A stretch of DNA of 64,000 nt from Coptis chinensis (Eukaryota > Streptophyta > Magnoliopsida > Ranunculales > Ranunculaceae): contig CM027383.1 of the NCBI GenBank assembly GCA_015680905.1, positions 88,073,001 through 88,137,000 on the forward strand, in the 5' to 3' direction. The position numbers were made by a program, and so were the translations under genes. The notes beneath the pieces were generated by a model. That model was given only the letters and a program-made list of their open reading frames with translations. It was not told the DNA's origin and did no database searches. Below, in pieces: positions 33,143-45,345 of this stretch (position 1 is its first letter; every line of letters starts with the position of its first letter).

Positions 33143-33899
33143 TAGACTGTTGATTTTGAAATAAATGTAGTAAAAATACTACCAACCTTGAATGAACATG
33201 CATCGTCAGCAATAATTTGATAATAATATATCATCTTGCTTTTGATCTCGCTCACTTTGCTGCATTTCGATACGTAGTATGGATAGAAAAATATAATAGC
33301 GATATAACGAGGGGAATGCAGACGCCCCCCAATATAAAATCCATTGGAGAAAGTGTGATTGAAAGGCAAAGGGGCCATGATCATCCTCAATGAACGTAAC
33401 TATTCAGGTGTCAAAATATTTGTACCGAACGTGAGGCAAGGCCTGACAACTTTTGGAGTTTCCACAGGTGCAAGGCCATCACCCTTGCACTGGGACCAAA
33501 CTAAAACACAACACCGTTGCCTTAGTAGTAGAATTTGTACGGATATTGTAATTTAGGAGTTGCAATAATTGTACTGAGCAAGAATAACCATCTTATTGAC
33601 TCGGATTTCCTTCAAGTAGGCATGAATGCGACTTACTTTGGACCAAAGAAGGCATAATATGGATGACCTCTCTGAAATTAACATTAATGAATGACATTGT
33701 TGAAAGAAAGGGTACAGAAGAATAGAGTAATGTAAAATGACAACCAAACATATGAGAATTGAAATTGAATGCCTTTATTGATAGATAAAATAGAACGAAC
33801 TATATAGATGGATAGATTTGTTATTGATGGAGTAAACACAAAAATGCAAAAGATTTCCTAACGGTAAAACTTGCGAAGGTGGTAAGCATTCCATGGCTT
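33143..33899. other. Tat element spacer, no gene recognised
   Basis: Between the end of the antisense gene and the integrase. Only short random frames are seen. Confidence 0.5.
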
Positions 33900-34842
33900 C
33901 TCTATCATTCTTCCAGAAACAGTACGGAGGAAATATGACCCCTTAGATGCTGGACGATCTATGATGTAGGTTCCTTACCAATTTTCTCCAAACTTTCCTG
34001 ATTCAATAAGTTTTGGGTTTCTACATAGAACCCAGTCCTCAGAAGCAAAAGACTTATGACAGATCTTCTTGTCATAGTTTTGTTTCATGTCAGCTTGATA
34101 CTTAATAAGTTGTTGTAGTCCCTCAGAGCGAACCTCATCAATAAGAGCTTTTGACTGAGCCAAAGTATTGTCATTGGAGCATGTTTCAACAAAGAATCGA
34201 CCGAGATGTATTGGAGATCGGGCTTCAGAGGTAAAGGCGCTTCAAACCATATACAAGGATAAAAAGGGATAATGCAGTTGAATATTTTGGCGTTGTCTTA
34301 TAAGCCCATAAGACAGCTGGTAACTCCTTGACCCAATTCCCTATGGTGCCAGTCAAACGTCTATTTAAGTTGGCCAAAATCACCTTATTGGTGGCTTCGG
34401 CCTACCCATTGGCCTGCGGATGATAAGGTGCGGAGAAGTTATGATGTATCTTCAAATTAGTACAGAATTGACGAATTTCTTCAGTATCAAACTGTTTACC
34501 ATTATCTTATACAAATGCAGTAGAGATGCCAAAACGACAGACAATATCTCTCCATAAAGACATCTTGACATTGGAAGCATGGATTTGAACCAAAGGTTTC
34601 GCTTTTACCCATTTGGTAAAGTAATCGGTTGCCACAAGTAGGAATCGTATACTACCTGGAGCTTTAGGTAAAGGGCCAATAATGTCTAATCCCCATTTGG
34701 CAAATGGCCATGGGCTAAGCATGGGATGTAACTCAGTAACAGGGAGTTTACTCATATTGTCGTGCTTTTGGCATGGCTCACATCTCTCAGATAGGTGTTT
34801 TGCATCCTTTTGCATCTCTGGCCACCAATAGCCCTGTGTCAT
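33900..34842 (-). pseudogene. Tat integrase
   Basis: Starts in the zinc-binding region (YWWPEMQKDAKHLSERCEPC, CX2C part), then the catalytic core: first Asp in WGLDIIGPLPKAPGS, second Asp in DNGKQFD (near 34500, just after an in-frame stop), Glu in the YHPQANG*AEATNK block (near 34420; another stop). Then LPAVLWAYKTTPKYSTALS and, in a further frame (33975-34163), the C-terminal part KQNYDKKICHKSF with VLCRNPKL. The DD35E triad is recognisable, but at least two stops and frame changes inactivate it. Confidence 0.88.
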
Positions 34843-35014
34843 AGCCTTATGAACTAAACTTCGTCCTTTGGAGTGGCTAGCATAAACCAGAGTGAATCTC
34901 CTCCAAAACTTGAAGTCCTTCCTATTTTGATAGGCATTGCAACATAGGGTTTAAGTCAGAGCCTTTGCGATATAATTGCAAACCTCCGTCAGTAGCAGAT
35001 ATCACCAAAATCTT

Positions 35015-35992
35015 CTATGAATCGCGTTTGATTCTTTCAACGAGTTTTAGTTCTAGCGGAAGTGAAGAAATGTGCAAGTATTGGATATAGGGAAGACTCC
35101 AGTCTTGCTCATCGGAGATCATCACTGGCTCTGATAGGATCATATCGGAAACTTCAGGACTATCATCTACTTCATGTACCAACTTACTATCTATTTCTGG
35201 AGCGAACTTAAGAGGAACAAATGGATCTATGGACTCTGATGGAAGGTCCAAAGTACGGTCAGGTTGTGAATTTTCCATCTCCCTTTTCTGCTTTCGAGTC
35301 ATGATTGGTGCGATTATACATGGGTCGTATTTCACTGTTGTGTACAAGCAAAAGAGGTAATTGCTTTCATGTAAATACAAGTCATGTAACTCTTTTTCGG
35401 TAAAGGAAATGTTTGGCTCTTTCTGGAACTCTACAGTGATGTGTCTTGACTCTTCGCTTCTAACTGCGGCAGAGAGATAAGCCAACGAATCTGCATGACG
35501 TATGTCATTTCAGGGTCTTTGAGTGATAGAGATGCTATCAAATTGTCGGGCAAGGCTATGTATCAAACTAAGATAAGTCGCCATACGCTCATCTCTTGCT
35601 TCAAAAGACCCGCCAAACTGATTGGCAACAAGGCGAGAATCCGTGTATAACTGGAGCTTTCGCACCCCCAGTTTCAAAGCTGTTCTCAAGGCACAAATGG
35701 CAGCCTCATATTCGGCTTCGTTATTTGAAGCGGCGAAGCCAAGTCGCACAGATTTCTCAATCTTCTCTCCATCGGGTTCAACAAAAATGCATCCAATTCC
35801 AGACCCAGATTTATTATGAGAGCCATCTGAGTAAACAATCCATAAGTCAATGGTATTAGGAATTGTGTTTTCAAGTTAGTCTTCGTAGCCCCCAGTTATT
35901 GGCGACAGAATGTTTTCCATAGATTCTTCCTGGCACAAGAAATCGTCAATAGGAAAATCATCAATCGGAAAATCAACTATCAAAGAAGCCAG
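35015..35992 (-). pseudogene. Tat archaeal-type RNase H (second RNase H) and linker
   Basis: Reads IVYSDGSHNKSGSGIG (first Asp, 35820-35850), then NNEAEYEAAICALRTAL (Glu), then LQLYTDSRLVANQFGG (Asp). These are the catalytic landmarks of the extra RNase H that Tat elements carry between the normal RNase H and the integrase. One stop lies before the domain and one after QRP near 35510. Downstream to 35015 a linker (VEFQKEPNISF, ELKLVERIKRDS) leads to the integrase. The upstream edge at 35992 is the Athila insertion site; short repeated PIDDF residues lie just inside. Confidence 0.88.
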
Positions 35993-35997
35993 ACCAT

Positions 35998-37528
35998 TGA
36001 TAAGAGCCCAAAACTATAGTTTTAACCCCTTAATAATACTACTTTTAGACCAATTATGCGAGTAATAAATAAGAGTTAATACTAATTACGTGTTTTTATG
36101 TATTTCAGGCATGGAACTTAATTATGTGCAGAAATGTGCCACTTTGGCGATATAAAGGAGCAAAAGGTTGGTTGCTAAGAAGTTTTGTGATAAGGGCCAA
36201 GATTCAAGGAGACAAAGCATTTATGAAGCCCGGTCAAAAGCTGAAAACTCAACACGGGTAGAAACAATGCACAAGTCAGCAGAATTTCCGAAGACCATAA
36301 CTTTAGACTCAAGCCTTGGATTTGGGACTACCTTATGTCGACTACCTTATGTCAAAACGACCGGCTCGAAAAGAGCTTTCCAATAGTTCAAGCCTTGACC
36401 CAATCAGAGGAGCAAAAGTGGACGAAAAAGTCTACTGAAGTCAAAGCCAACTGAAACGGGCTCTGTGGACTGAAGAAATTGAGCTTTGGGCTCGATTTTC
36501 CGGCCTAAAACATGAGACCTCAGCCCATGCACGAAATTGTGGATCTGGTCTCCTTCTTTACATAAAACAAGACTTAGCTCTTAAGAAAGATAGAGTTAGA
36601 TAGCTTAGAATATAAAGTAGCCATTGAAATAGCTTGTAGATCTAGTTTTTTAATTTCAATTAGTAATTAATTAGTTTCATTCCTTGTTTTAGATTAATTA
36701 TTTGAATCATTATTCTTCATTCATTAGATAAATAAAATAGTAGTTATTGTCAATTTCGATTTTTGTCATTTAAATTTGTTTAGATCTAATTTCAATTAGT
36801 GTTTGTTATTCATTTCCTAGTTATTAATTTGGATTTCAATTCTTGAGTAGTTAAATTAGTAAAGTTCAAATCTTTATATTATGTCTAGTTTTAATTCAAT
36901 TGGAAATGATAGTTTGATGAATCAAGGCTAAATCTCCATTAGAGGGGTTTGATGAAGCCTTGATGAAAACTTGATTGTGTAGTATAGAATCGTTGTAAGA
37001 ATTTATTCCACTCTAGAAGGTCGTTGATTCGCCATGAGAATGGGTGGATGACCTCACATGGTAGTTATGAATTGGTAGAAATGACATGTATAATTAGGGA
37101 TTAGAACGACCAATTCTTACGTTAATTCTTACCGTAAGAACGTAAGAATTGGTTTACAACAAATATATGCTAGTTTATTAAGTTGGATTTAAGGTGGAAT
37201 CAAATTCCCCTAATTCTTTATCTAGATTCAACTCTTAGCATTCTGTCATTCTGTTATTTGTATCTTGTTATTTGAATTCACATCGTAGTATAAATTCCCT
37301 TCGTAAATCTCTCATTGACCTTTGAAAGACCATCAATTGTAGAAAACTTTAATGTTAAAGGACTAGGAGTGGAACGAATCTTCTATTCCAACTCCACGTC
37401 AATAGATTCGAGAGTAGAAAACAAATATCTTTGATAAATCTAGTAACAGACTAGTTTATATATAGTTTTACTTGCGTTTAGACTTTATCGCTTTATTTGT
37501 GAGTAAGACTATCTTTTTATGGTTATCA
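35998..37528 (+). repeat. 5' LTR of the Athila derivative
   Basis: 1531 bp, TGATAAGAGCCC...GGTTATCA. Very similar to 47173-48695, with differences spread along it, including a 14-bp tandem duplication (CTACCTTATGTCGA) near 36330 that the other LTR lacks. Confidence 0.95.
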
Positions 37529-37530
37529 AA

Positions 37531-37550
37531 TGGCGTCGCTGCCATCTTAG
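37531..37550 (+). other. Primer-binding site
   Basis: TGGCGTCGCTGCCATCTTAG, two bases after the LTR end. It resembles the TGGCGCCGTTGCCG site complementary to plant tRNA-Asp, with a few changes. Confidence 0.7.
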
Positions 37551-38316
37551 TACTCTTTAGTCTTGTTTTCTTTAGAATTGATAGTTTTTCAAAGTCTCAT
37601 AACCCACCCACCCTTGTTTAATTCTCACTGTGGTTGTCTATTTCAGCACTTAAATTTTCCTCGAAAAAATTACTTTGAGTCGCGACCGCACCTGCAAAGC
37701 CAAATTGAGCACCCTGGCGCTGAAACACTGAATTCCATCTTTTGGCGAGCGACTGCCCCCTACCAAAGTAAAACCACGAGCTCGACTTAGCCCTGCGCTG
37801 TAATTCCACTTTTTGCCCGAAGCGACTGCCCTACTACCAAGGCTAACTTAGAGCGCTAACCTAAGCCCACGCCTAGAACTCCAAATTTGACTGAAGCGCG
37901 ACTGCGCGCCCTAGGCCTATTCCCCGAGCACGACCGCCCTCCTCTGCTGAAAAGCCCCGATTTTCCACGGTTTTGATTCAAACTTCCATTTCTTCAAGAT
38001 TTTCGGTGTTCTAACTTGTTATATACACCGAAAGCACGCGCCAAAACAAGATGCTATTCATAAGCGAAGCAAGGAGGCTTTCAGGTACTCTTTTCTTCCA
38101 CACCTCACATCTTCTGTTAGAGGTTCATACTAGCATATCAGGATTGTTTGGAGTGTTGTTTTGTTTCATTAAGATTAGTCTTAGCCTTGCATGAGATTAA
38201 GGTCAGGTCGAAGAAAAACGCCTAACGTAATTAACCGATAACGACAACAAACAAGTCTTTCTAGTATACCACTCACTACACCTCTAGCTAGCATACCACA
38301 CACCACACCTGAAATA
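37551..38316 (+). other. Leader with GC-rich degenerate repeats
   Basis: Untranslated leader. Between about 37680 and 37950 a 50-70-bp motif recurs loosely (CGCGACTGCGC, GCGCTGAAACACTGAATTCC and variants), much more GC-rich than its surroundings. A related block appears inside the element at 44060-44360. Confidence 0.6.
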
Positions 38317-39610
38317 ATGGCTGAAGAAAGAGAGTCTCCTCTCTTAAACTTTTACAAAGCCTTGAACGATAGCCCTAAATCTTGCATCGTTCAATCAGAC
38401 CCAGTAGGGGATTTCCGAATTCCCCCGAATATATTTAATTTGTTACCCGCTTTTCATGGGTTAGACCATGAAAAGCCTTATCAGCACATGCGTAGGATTG
38501 ACCAAGTCCTTACTACATTTCACCATCCTACGGTTGGTGCTGAACAAATTAAACTAAGGGAATTTCCCTTCACTTTAGCAGATAAGGCGGCATCTTGGTT
38601 AACTGCCCAAGCACCAAATTCTGTGGACTCGTGGGCTAAACTTGTTCAACTATTCATGGAACATTTTTACCTACCACTGAAGACCGATGAAATGCTTTCC
38701 AAGATTCATTTCTTTCTACAGAATCCTCATGAATCATTTTTAGAAGTTTAGAATCGTTTCACCGATCTACTTATTGAGTGTCCACATCATAACCTCGCGG
38801 AAGACACGTTAGTTCGTGCCTTTTTCAAGGGACTTCTACACCACCATAAAGAAGTCCTTGACATAATGAATGGGGGTAGTTTCTCAAGTAAAGGAGCCTC
38901 AGAGGCTTATAAATTTTTAGAAGATCAGACTAAGTGTAATAATAACTGGGGGGTAGTGAATATATCTCCCGCAACGCTAGTTCTTCTACAACAGTAAAGG
39001 CCACCGGTATGTTTGAGATGAAACCCAATCCGGAACTTAAAAATTTAATCGAATCTCTAACAAAAAAGGTATAGGCTATTTCTGTTCAACAAACGCCTAT
39101 TCCCATTATGAAAATCAACTTCAATCCATGTAATTTATGTTTGAGTCCAAAGCATCCCGACTCCTATTGTCCTTTCGCCTATGAGCAACAACAGTCACAA
39201 CAAAATAATGTTTGCTCGATTAATAGTTTTTCTATTCCTAACGCCCCTTGGAGACAACATCCCAACTTCAGTTGGAGAAATAATCAACAAGTAACACCTC
39301 CAGGGTTTAATAATCAAAATGTTAGGCAAGCAAACAATTACAACCAAGCTCCACCACGACAAAGACAAGGTCAGGGTAATTATAATAATTATAACAACCA
39401 AGCGCAACCACGATAAGGTCAAGCACAAGGTCAGGGTAATTATAATAATTATAATAATAATAATTATAATGCTAATAGAGGTATCGTTCCGGTAAATAAT
39501 AACTACCAAAATCCACCCATTAATAATCAACGTGACATAACTCCTGTCACACAACCTAAAGCTAACACTCTTCCACAACATAATCGTTTCGATACCTTTA
39601 TGCAATCTTA
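38317..39610 (+). pseudogene. gag: Athila-type gag
   Basis: Start ATG at 38317 (MAEERESPLLNFYKALNDS). The capsid core holds FNLLPAFHGLDHEKPYQHM, then QIKLREFPFTLADKAASWL, then MEHFYLPLKTDEMLSKIHFF and HESFLEV, followed by a TAG in place of a Trp codon at 38749-38751. Reading through it, NRFTDLLIECPHH, the Athila signature, follows. The C-terminal part (39108-39416) has CNLCLSPKHPDSYCPF, a possible metal-binding pair. It ends in an Asn/Tyr/Gln-rich tail with the unit GQGNYNNYNNQAQPR, repeated after a stop. Two or three stops break the protein. Confidence 0.87.
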
Positions 39611-39694
39611 ACAACAGATTTTACAAGTCATCCAACTTTCCTTACAGCAGCTAGCTCAAGAGAAAGTATAACCTAAAGGTGTTTTCCAGGACAA

Positions 39695-40570
39695 GTGATA
39701 CCTAATCCGAAAACACCAAACACAGCCTTTGAGGTAAATGGTAATACTAGTACGGAAAATAAAAACGTAGGAGAGCTAAATATCATCTCTACTCTCCATT
39801 CAGGTAGAATGGTGGATAACAAAGTAACTATGTCTATAGTTACCCCACCGGTAGTCCCTACACTAGATATTATACTAGATACCGAAACAGAGGCTGAAGA
39901 TCCTACCCCTGTAGAGGTACCAGTTAAACCACAACCTAAGAAACAGAAAGCAAAGGTTAGACATCCAATTGATTCATACGCTAAATATAGAGAGAAACCA
40001 TCGTTTCCTTATAAATTAGCTATGTTAAACAAGGATACAAATTTTGACGAGATTAGGGAAGTTTTTAAAAATCTAACGATAAACTTACCTTTCCTTGAAG
40101 CGATTAAAAAGTTACCTCACCATGCTAAGTTTCTTAAAGAGTTGTGCACTACTAGGCGTAAGACAAAGATTCCTAATGATGCCTTTTTAACGGAACAGTT
40201 TCCAACTTTAACAGAACACAATGGAATAGTTAAGTACAAAGACCACGGTTAGATCCCCATCATTTGTCAATGCACCTTAGGGGATACTCACACGACCACT
40301 TCCTTATTAGACCTCGGGGCGAGTGGTAATTTACTCCCTTATTATTTATATAAACAAATAGGTCTACATGGAATGCAACCTACAACAATGACGTTGCAAC
40401 TAGCTGATAGGTCTATCAAGTATCCTAAGGGTGTAGTGGAAAACGTGCTGGTTAAGGTTCAGGATTTCTACTATCCTGCGGATTTTGTTATCCTCGATAC
40501 AGAAGTCGCTAACGATTCTGTTCCAATCATTTTAGGCCGCCCTTTCTTGGCAACTGCCAACGACTTATAA
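39695..40570 (+). pseudogene. Athila-type linker and aspartic protease
   Basis: One frame with a single internal TAG at 40250-40252. Before it: a linker and the conserved KLPHHAKFLKELCTTRRK segment of Athila polyproteins. After it: the protease, with catalytic DLGAS (about 40311), LQLADRSIKYPKGVVENVLV and VPIILGRPFLATAND. Length and order match Athila proteins. The frame stops at 40568-40570, after which Athila elements normally lead, through a spacer, to reverse transcriptase. Confidence 0.92.
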
Positions 40571-40587
40571 ACTGCTGCCATGGTTCG

Positions 40588-41364
40588 ATGTCCTTGTCTT
40601 TTGGCCATCTTTCCATTGCGGTTAACGTTTTTAAGACGATCAAACAGTTTCCTTATACAAATATTGATGGAGAGGTTAGCATGATCGAGAGCTTAGCTCA
40701 TGATTATTTCAAAACCACGTTTCCGAATGACCAAATGCACAAATTCCTTTCCTTTGGAAGTTCCAACTTCAACAAATACTCCTTGGACATAGAGGAAATT
40801 GAGGAAGATTTCCTTCAACTCTTTTGCAACTCTTCCCTGCCACCTCACGAGTCCCACCCTGCCAACATCCCTTTATCCCTTGACGCTATGACGGAAGATG
40901 AATTTTTCACCCTCTATCCCAGTGATTCTTTTGACCCACCTATTGAGGAATGTCTGGCATATCTCAAGGTTTCTAATGATCTAGACCTAAGAGCTCTAGC
41001 TGACACTCATTCATCTTCCCTCACTAATATTCCCCACCTTCCACCCTTTCAAAGGAACCTAGAGTTTGCGCTTGACCCTTTTGTTTCTTCTGTACTTAAT
41101 GATTTTATAAATCCTCTTAATACAGAAATAATTCCTAAGAGAAAGGCACTTGACACCTTCATTTTCAGAATTGAGACAGTTCCCACCTACACCATGAATG
41201 AGTTTTGTGCCAAACCTACCTTCTCATTTCTTCCATTCCTTACATCTAAATTTCCTCCATATCTACCATATCTTCCACAAACATCCATTTTCTCACGATC
41301 ATTCACTTGGAAACCCTCTCGTTCAAAGGCGAAAAATAAGGTACATGCAGCAGTTACATTCTAG
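40588..41364 (+). CDS. Post-protease spacer ORF, 258 codons
   Basis: Follows the protease by one stop and begins with the residues that in Athila come right after it (GHLSIAVNVFKTIKQFPYTN). It continues as an acidic spacer with NIPHLPPFQRNLEFALDPF near the end, equivalent to the Pro/Glu-rich stretch before the reverse transcriptase. It then ends in a Phe/Pro-rich, basic stretch (FTWKPSRSKAKNKVHAA). There is no palm or finger motif of reverse transcriptase. The open frame over 258 codons, while neighbours have stops, is notable. Confidence 0.7.
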   Translation: MSLSFGHLSIAVNVFKTIKQFPYTNIDGEVSMIESLAHDYFKTTFPNDQMHKFLSFGSSNFNKYSLDIEEIEEDFLQLFCNSSLPPHESHPANIPLSLDAMTEDEFFTLYPSDSFDPPIEECLAYLKVSNDLDLRALADTHSSSLTNIPHLPPFQRNLEFALDPFVSSVLNDFINPLNTEIIPKRKALDTFIFRIETVPTYTMNEFCAKPTFSFLPFLTSKFPPYLPYLPQTSIFSRSFTWKPSRSKAKNKVHAAVTF

Positions 41365-42289
41365 ATCCATCAGACTTCGCTTTCATGTCAATAAGTTGCG
41401 TCGTAAAGAATCTTGGTGCTTGATTCTGTTTGGGGGTGCATTCCATGGTAATTATTTATGGAAAGACCCACAACTCTTTAGGTTGTTAATATGTGGAAAA
41501 TTACATGGTATAGATATTAATATATCCAATTAATTGTTAAAGGTCTCGGGAATCTGACTTTAAAAGACCCATTGTTAAAACAAATTTTCTAAACTCTGTT
41601 GTCTAAAATTTGTTTGGGGATGGTGTGTTCGGGTTTCTTTCATTGATGGTCAAACTTTCCATTTATGTTCTTTAGACTATTTAATCGTATTTCAATTCGG
41701 GTTGACATTTTCTATTAAGTTAGATTTCATTCGTTCGCATAACATACGTCATGCACGCACTTCGAGGTATTTTCTATCTTTTTATATGTCACCCATGGTT
41801 GGAATAGAGTGTTTTATAGATTATTAGATTGGAAATTCTCTCCTGATCATTTCCATATCTCATTCGTATAAATCGGACCGGTAACGAAGCGGGGATTTTA
41901 GTTTGAAGTTGCACTAAAAATCCACAAAAATCGAAAAATCATTTTGGGCTTGGGCCTAACACACACGCGTGCGTCTCCTTCCTCCAAAACTAACAGAATC
42001 GCGATTTCTTTCCAATTCCACCATTTCCAAATTCAAAAGCCTAACCAAAAATAAAAATAGAAATAAATCTCAATACACCCACGCCCACAATACAATTCCA
42101 ACTTCGAATCTTCTCAAAACACTCTTCCACCAATCCCAAAAATTTCCACCACTGAAAATCACCCAAAACCAAAAGAAACTCAAACTGCTGTGCCACCCCC
42201 CGCGCCACCACTATTGTTTTGTTAGTAATGGAGTCTCAAACTCCATTCCCACAGTCCTTTTAAACCCCAAATCGTTCTAAGATATCAAT
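41365..42289. other. No gene recognised; likely deletion junction region
   Basis: About 0.9 kb between the post-protease spacer and the first ORF-1-like domain, where reverse transcriptase, RNase H and integrase should lie. Only short frames. Part of 41640-41900 is T-rich. Confidence 0.5.
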
Positions 42290-43256
42290 GGCTCAAAGAT
42301 GAAAGTTGTTGTCGGAACAAGCGTTTACGGCCGACCGCTTCGCGCCGTTTTATGGTGATGAGATGATTAGCAAGGGTTGGAATCGGTTGTGGTACTCGAC
42401 AGATGATTTCTACCACTCCGATTTGGTCGAACAGTTCTATAAGAAGATAGAGTTGGACGGTCAAAAATTTTCATGAAAGTGGCTGGGACTAGGAGAGAAT
42501 TATCCAAAGAGAAGTTGGCTGAAATTTTAGGCATTACGCTTGGACGCCACATAGAAGCCACCATGCAGGAATCCCAATATACTTGTGTTCCTGCATTGAT
42601 GAATGACACCCTCATGGAGGGTCAATATAATACGACTTCTCATTGTGCTCGATAGTCATCTCTCCGAACCAACCAGCTGGATGTAGCTCAGTGGATTGGT
42701 AGGAATGTCATTGGGAAGGAGAAAGTGAGCGACATCAGGTTCACATGTCTGCACGTTCTCTGGATATTGCAAGGGAAGAGGTATGAATTCTGTATCCTCA
42801 AGTTTTTGCTAAATGTGATTAGAGGAGTTGGGAAGAGTATCGCACCATTTCCTGTTTTAATTACGAAGATAATGTTGTCTTGGGGGAATAAACCAAAAAC
42901 TGAGCGGAGGATGTTGAAATTGCATGCAAATGAAACCCGATTATAAGGATCAGATCCAAAAGACTTGGATTTTGCCGGAGGATAGGGTAGTGGATTCGGA
43001 TGAGGAAATGGAGGACATGACATATTTTGATGAAGATACCTTGGAGAGGTGTACGTCTGATTCAGAATGCATGTCATTGTTGCACACTAGCGTGCGTTGC
43101 ATTTACGCTATTTGTGAAGATATACGAGATAGGCAAATTATAGTTCGAAATAAACAAACAAACCTTCAGACGAGTTTAGAAGTACTCGAAAAGGGTCAGG
43201 AAGATATCTTGTGTAACATGGAGACTATCCACCAAAACACCGGTCCCATTATCTGA
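42290..43256 (+). pseudogene. Athila ORF-1-like domain, first copy
   Basis: In pieces: LSEQAFTADRFAPFYGDEM and KGWNRLWYSTDDFYHSDLVE with FYKKIELDG, then (42473-42655) KVAGTRRELSKEKLAEILGI, then QLDVAQWIGRNVIGKEKVS and FTCLHVLWILQGKRYEFC, then VGKSIAPFPVLITKIMLSWG. An acidic tail follows (42924-43256: DSDEEMEDMTYFDEDTLE), plus a helix LQTSLEVLEKGQEDILCNM. The order fits the Athila ORF-1 / plant transposon-protein domain (PF03078-like), known downstream of pol in Athila elements. Two frameshifts and a stop are present. Function is unknown, sometimes called env-like. Confidence 0.65.
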
Positions 43257-44419
43257 TAATAAAGGTGAGATGGAAGCCAAAAGCTTGTTGAGATAGAGAT
43301 TCTACGACGCATGCCACCCTTGGAGGGTTTTGTTTCAGATGAGTCTGAGAGGCATGAGCATCATCACCAAAGAATGGATGGCTCGGGTTCTTCTTCATCA
43401 TAGGCCCAATCTCCATCTCAGGATCCATCTTCATCACATGGCTAGGTTTTCTAAAAATATATGGTTTCGATGTTAGTTAGTTGTTTTTTATTGTTGTTTT
43501 TCTTAGTCCGGATATTAAGTTGTTTAAATTCAGTAGTTAAATTTAAATTTGGTAGTTAATTGTATTTTAATTTCAATTTTAATATACTTTGGTTCTTTTC
43601 AAATTGTGCATTGTTCATCGTTAATTCCACCTTCCCGAATTGTTTGGGGGTGGTATTATTTATTCTAGCATGATTTGTTATAGGCTCCTCCATTTTAGTA
43701 CTTGTGTTGGAGTACGGGGTGAGAATATTGCCGATATGGGCATCACTATGAATAGATATTGTGATAAAATGAAATCTCGATGAATTAGGCAGTATATAAC
43801 CTAAATTCAACCTAAAAGATATTAGGTTTGTTTTGGAATAGAGAATATGGGTTGTTTCCGTTTTCGGTTTTGGAAATTTTTTTGTTTCCAGCAATTGCCT
43901 TAAAACTTTTTGGTAACTTCTCGATTCGTTTTAGCAACTTAAATCCTATAAAAACTGCATTCATTCTACACTCACAACCCCAACTACATCTCACATTCAT
44001 CTCTCACGTTTCATTCCCACTTTACTTTATTTTTCCTTCGCACTTCGGCTTAACAGCTCCCCGAAGCACTCAAGGCACCCCGATGGAGCACCACACTGCC
44101 TCTAAGCCCCGGAGAAATTCTACCCTCGAGCGCGACTGCGCCTTTTCCAGCCAAACCTGAAATACCACTGCGCCCAAAACACTGGAATTCCAGTTTTCAT
44201 CCGGAGCGCAACCCGCGCCCACCCCAAGCTAAAAGTTAGCACACCCTGCGCCCAAGTGCCTGGAACTCAAAATTCAGCAGATAGCTTGACAGCCATCCTG
44301 GCATACCTTGAGTGCACCTGGCATACCGACCCCACGGCTGGCACCAAAATTTCCAGTTTTCGAGGATTGTTCCAGGATCCTTCGCAGCTATTCCTATAAA
44401 AAAAAAAAGTTTATTGGGG
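43257..44419. other. Spacer with GC-rich degenerate repeats
   Basis: Untranslated-looking. From about 44060 to 44360 it repeats the leader-type motif (GAGCGCGACTGCGCC, CACTGGAATTCCAG, CCCGCGCCCACC). It precedes the second ORF-1-like domain just as the leader precedes gag. Confidence 0.55.
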
Positions 44420-45345
44420 ATGACTTTCCCTCAGATCATACCGAACAGTCTTTTTGAAGACTTATTCCAAAGTGACACCTATGGTGCGTGGTTTCCGGGC
44501 GATCATTCTAGCGGGATGGGAGCCACTATTAGTAAGTCCTGATGAACTTTATTCTCCCACACTTACATCTTATTTTTATGATAATTGTAAGTTCTTTGAT
44601 AGACCAGATGGAGAACAAGTGTTCTCCATCACCATCGGGGATGAACCAATGGAAATTTCCAGGTTCTTGATAGCCTTTGTGCTTGGACTTGCTATGCCGG
44701 CCGAAATACAAGACTCATAGGCCTATTTGATAGATAATATGTACATGTATAACTATGATGATTTGTATGAGCATTACGGGGCAGGAATCTTTAGGATAGA
44801 GGACCAAGGGGATTATAACGTCGCCCTTGGTAGCCTGTCTATAAACGTGGGCACTGTTATGTTTTGGATTATGCTAAACATTAGAGGGGAATGGCGTTAT
44901 TCTTCTGTGAAAAACGAAACTTGTGATATTTTCCTTGCTTTAGCTGGGGGACGTACACTCTATGGTATTCCCCAGACCTTAATGTCTAGTTTAGCCCGAG
45001 CCCATGGCAAGAGGCATGAGTACCTTCTTATGCCTGTTTTAATTTGCCGTATAATACTATGTTTCTTCCCTATTTTTTGTGCCTGTTTCACGGATTGGGT
45101 TGGGGTCGACATTGTGAAACCCACCAATTATATTATTCGATCGTTCCGTGCAATGACTTGGCAAGGGTGGAGGATACAACCTCATCGGTCATACCGACAC
45201 CCCATCCACCAAGTGGCAGCAAAAGTTAGCTATAGTAGACGATAAGTGGAGTGAAGCCTGGCAAATTACCATGGCATGGCAGGATGCGAAGGAACCTCAT
45301 TTCTTTATTAAGGATGAAGAGGGAAATGAGGAGGAAAATGTTTAA
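44420..45345 (+). pseudogene. Athila ORF-1-like domain, second copy
   Basis: Pieces: MVRGFRAIILAGWEPLLVSP then SYFYDNCKFFDRPDGEQVFS and GDEPMEISRFLIAFVLGLAM (44454-44720), stop, then YDDLYEHYGAGIFRIEDQGD, MFWIMLNIRGEWRYSSVKNE, and CDIFLALAGGRTLYGIPQTL (44727-45245). The pattern GW..L....D..Y...L...FY...........I....+S....A..LG+ is shared with the first copy, so both look like the same domain. An acidic end (EEGNEEENV) lies near 45330. One stop and a late frameshift break it. Confidence 0.65.
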
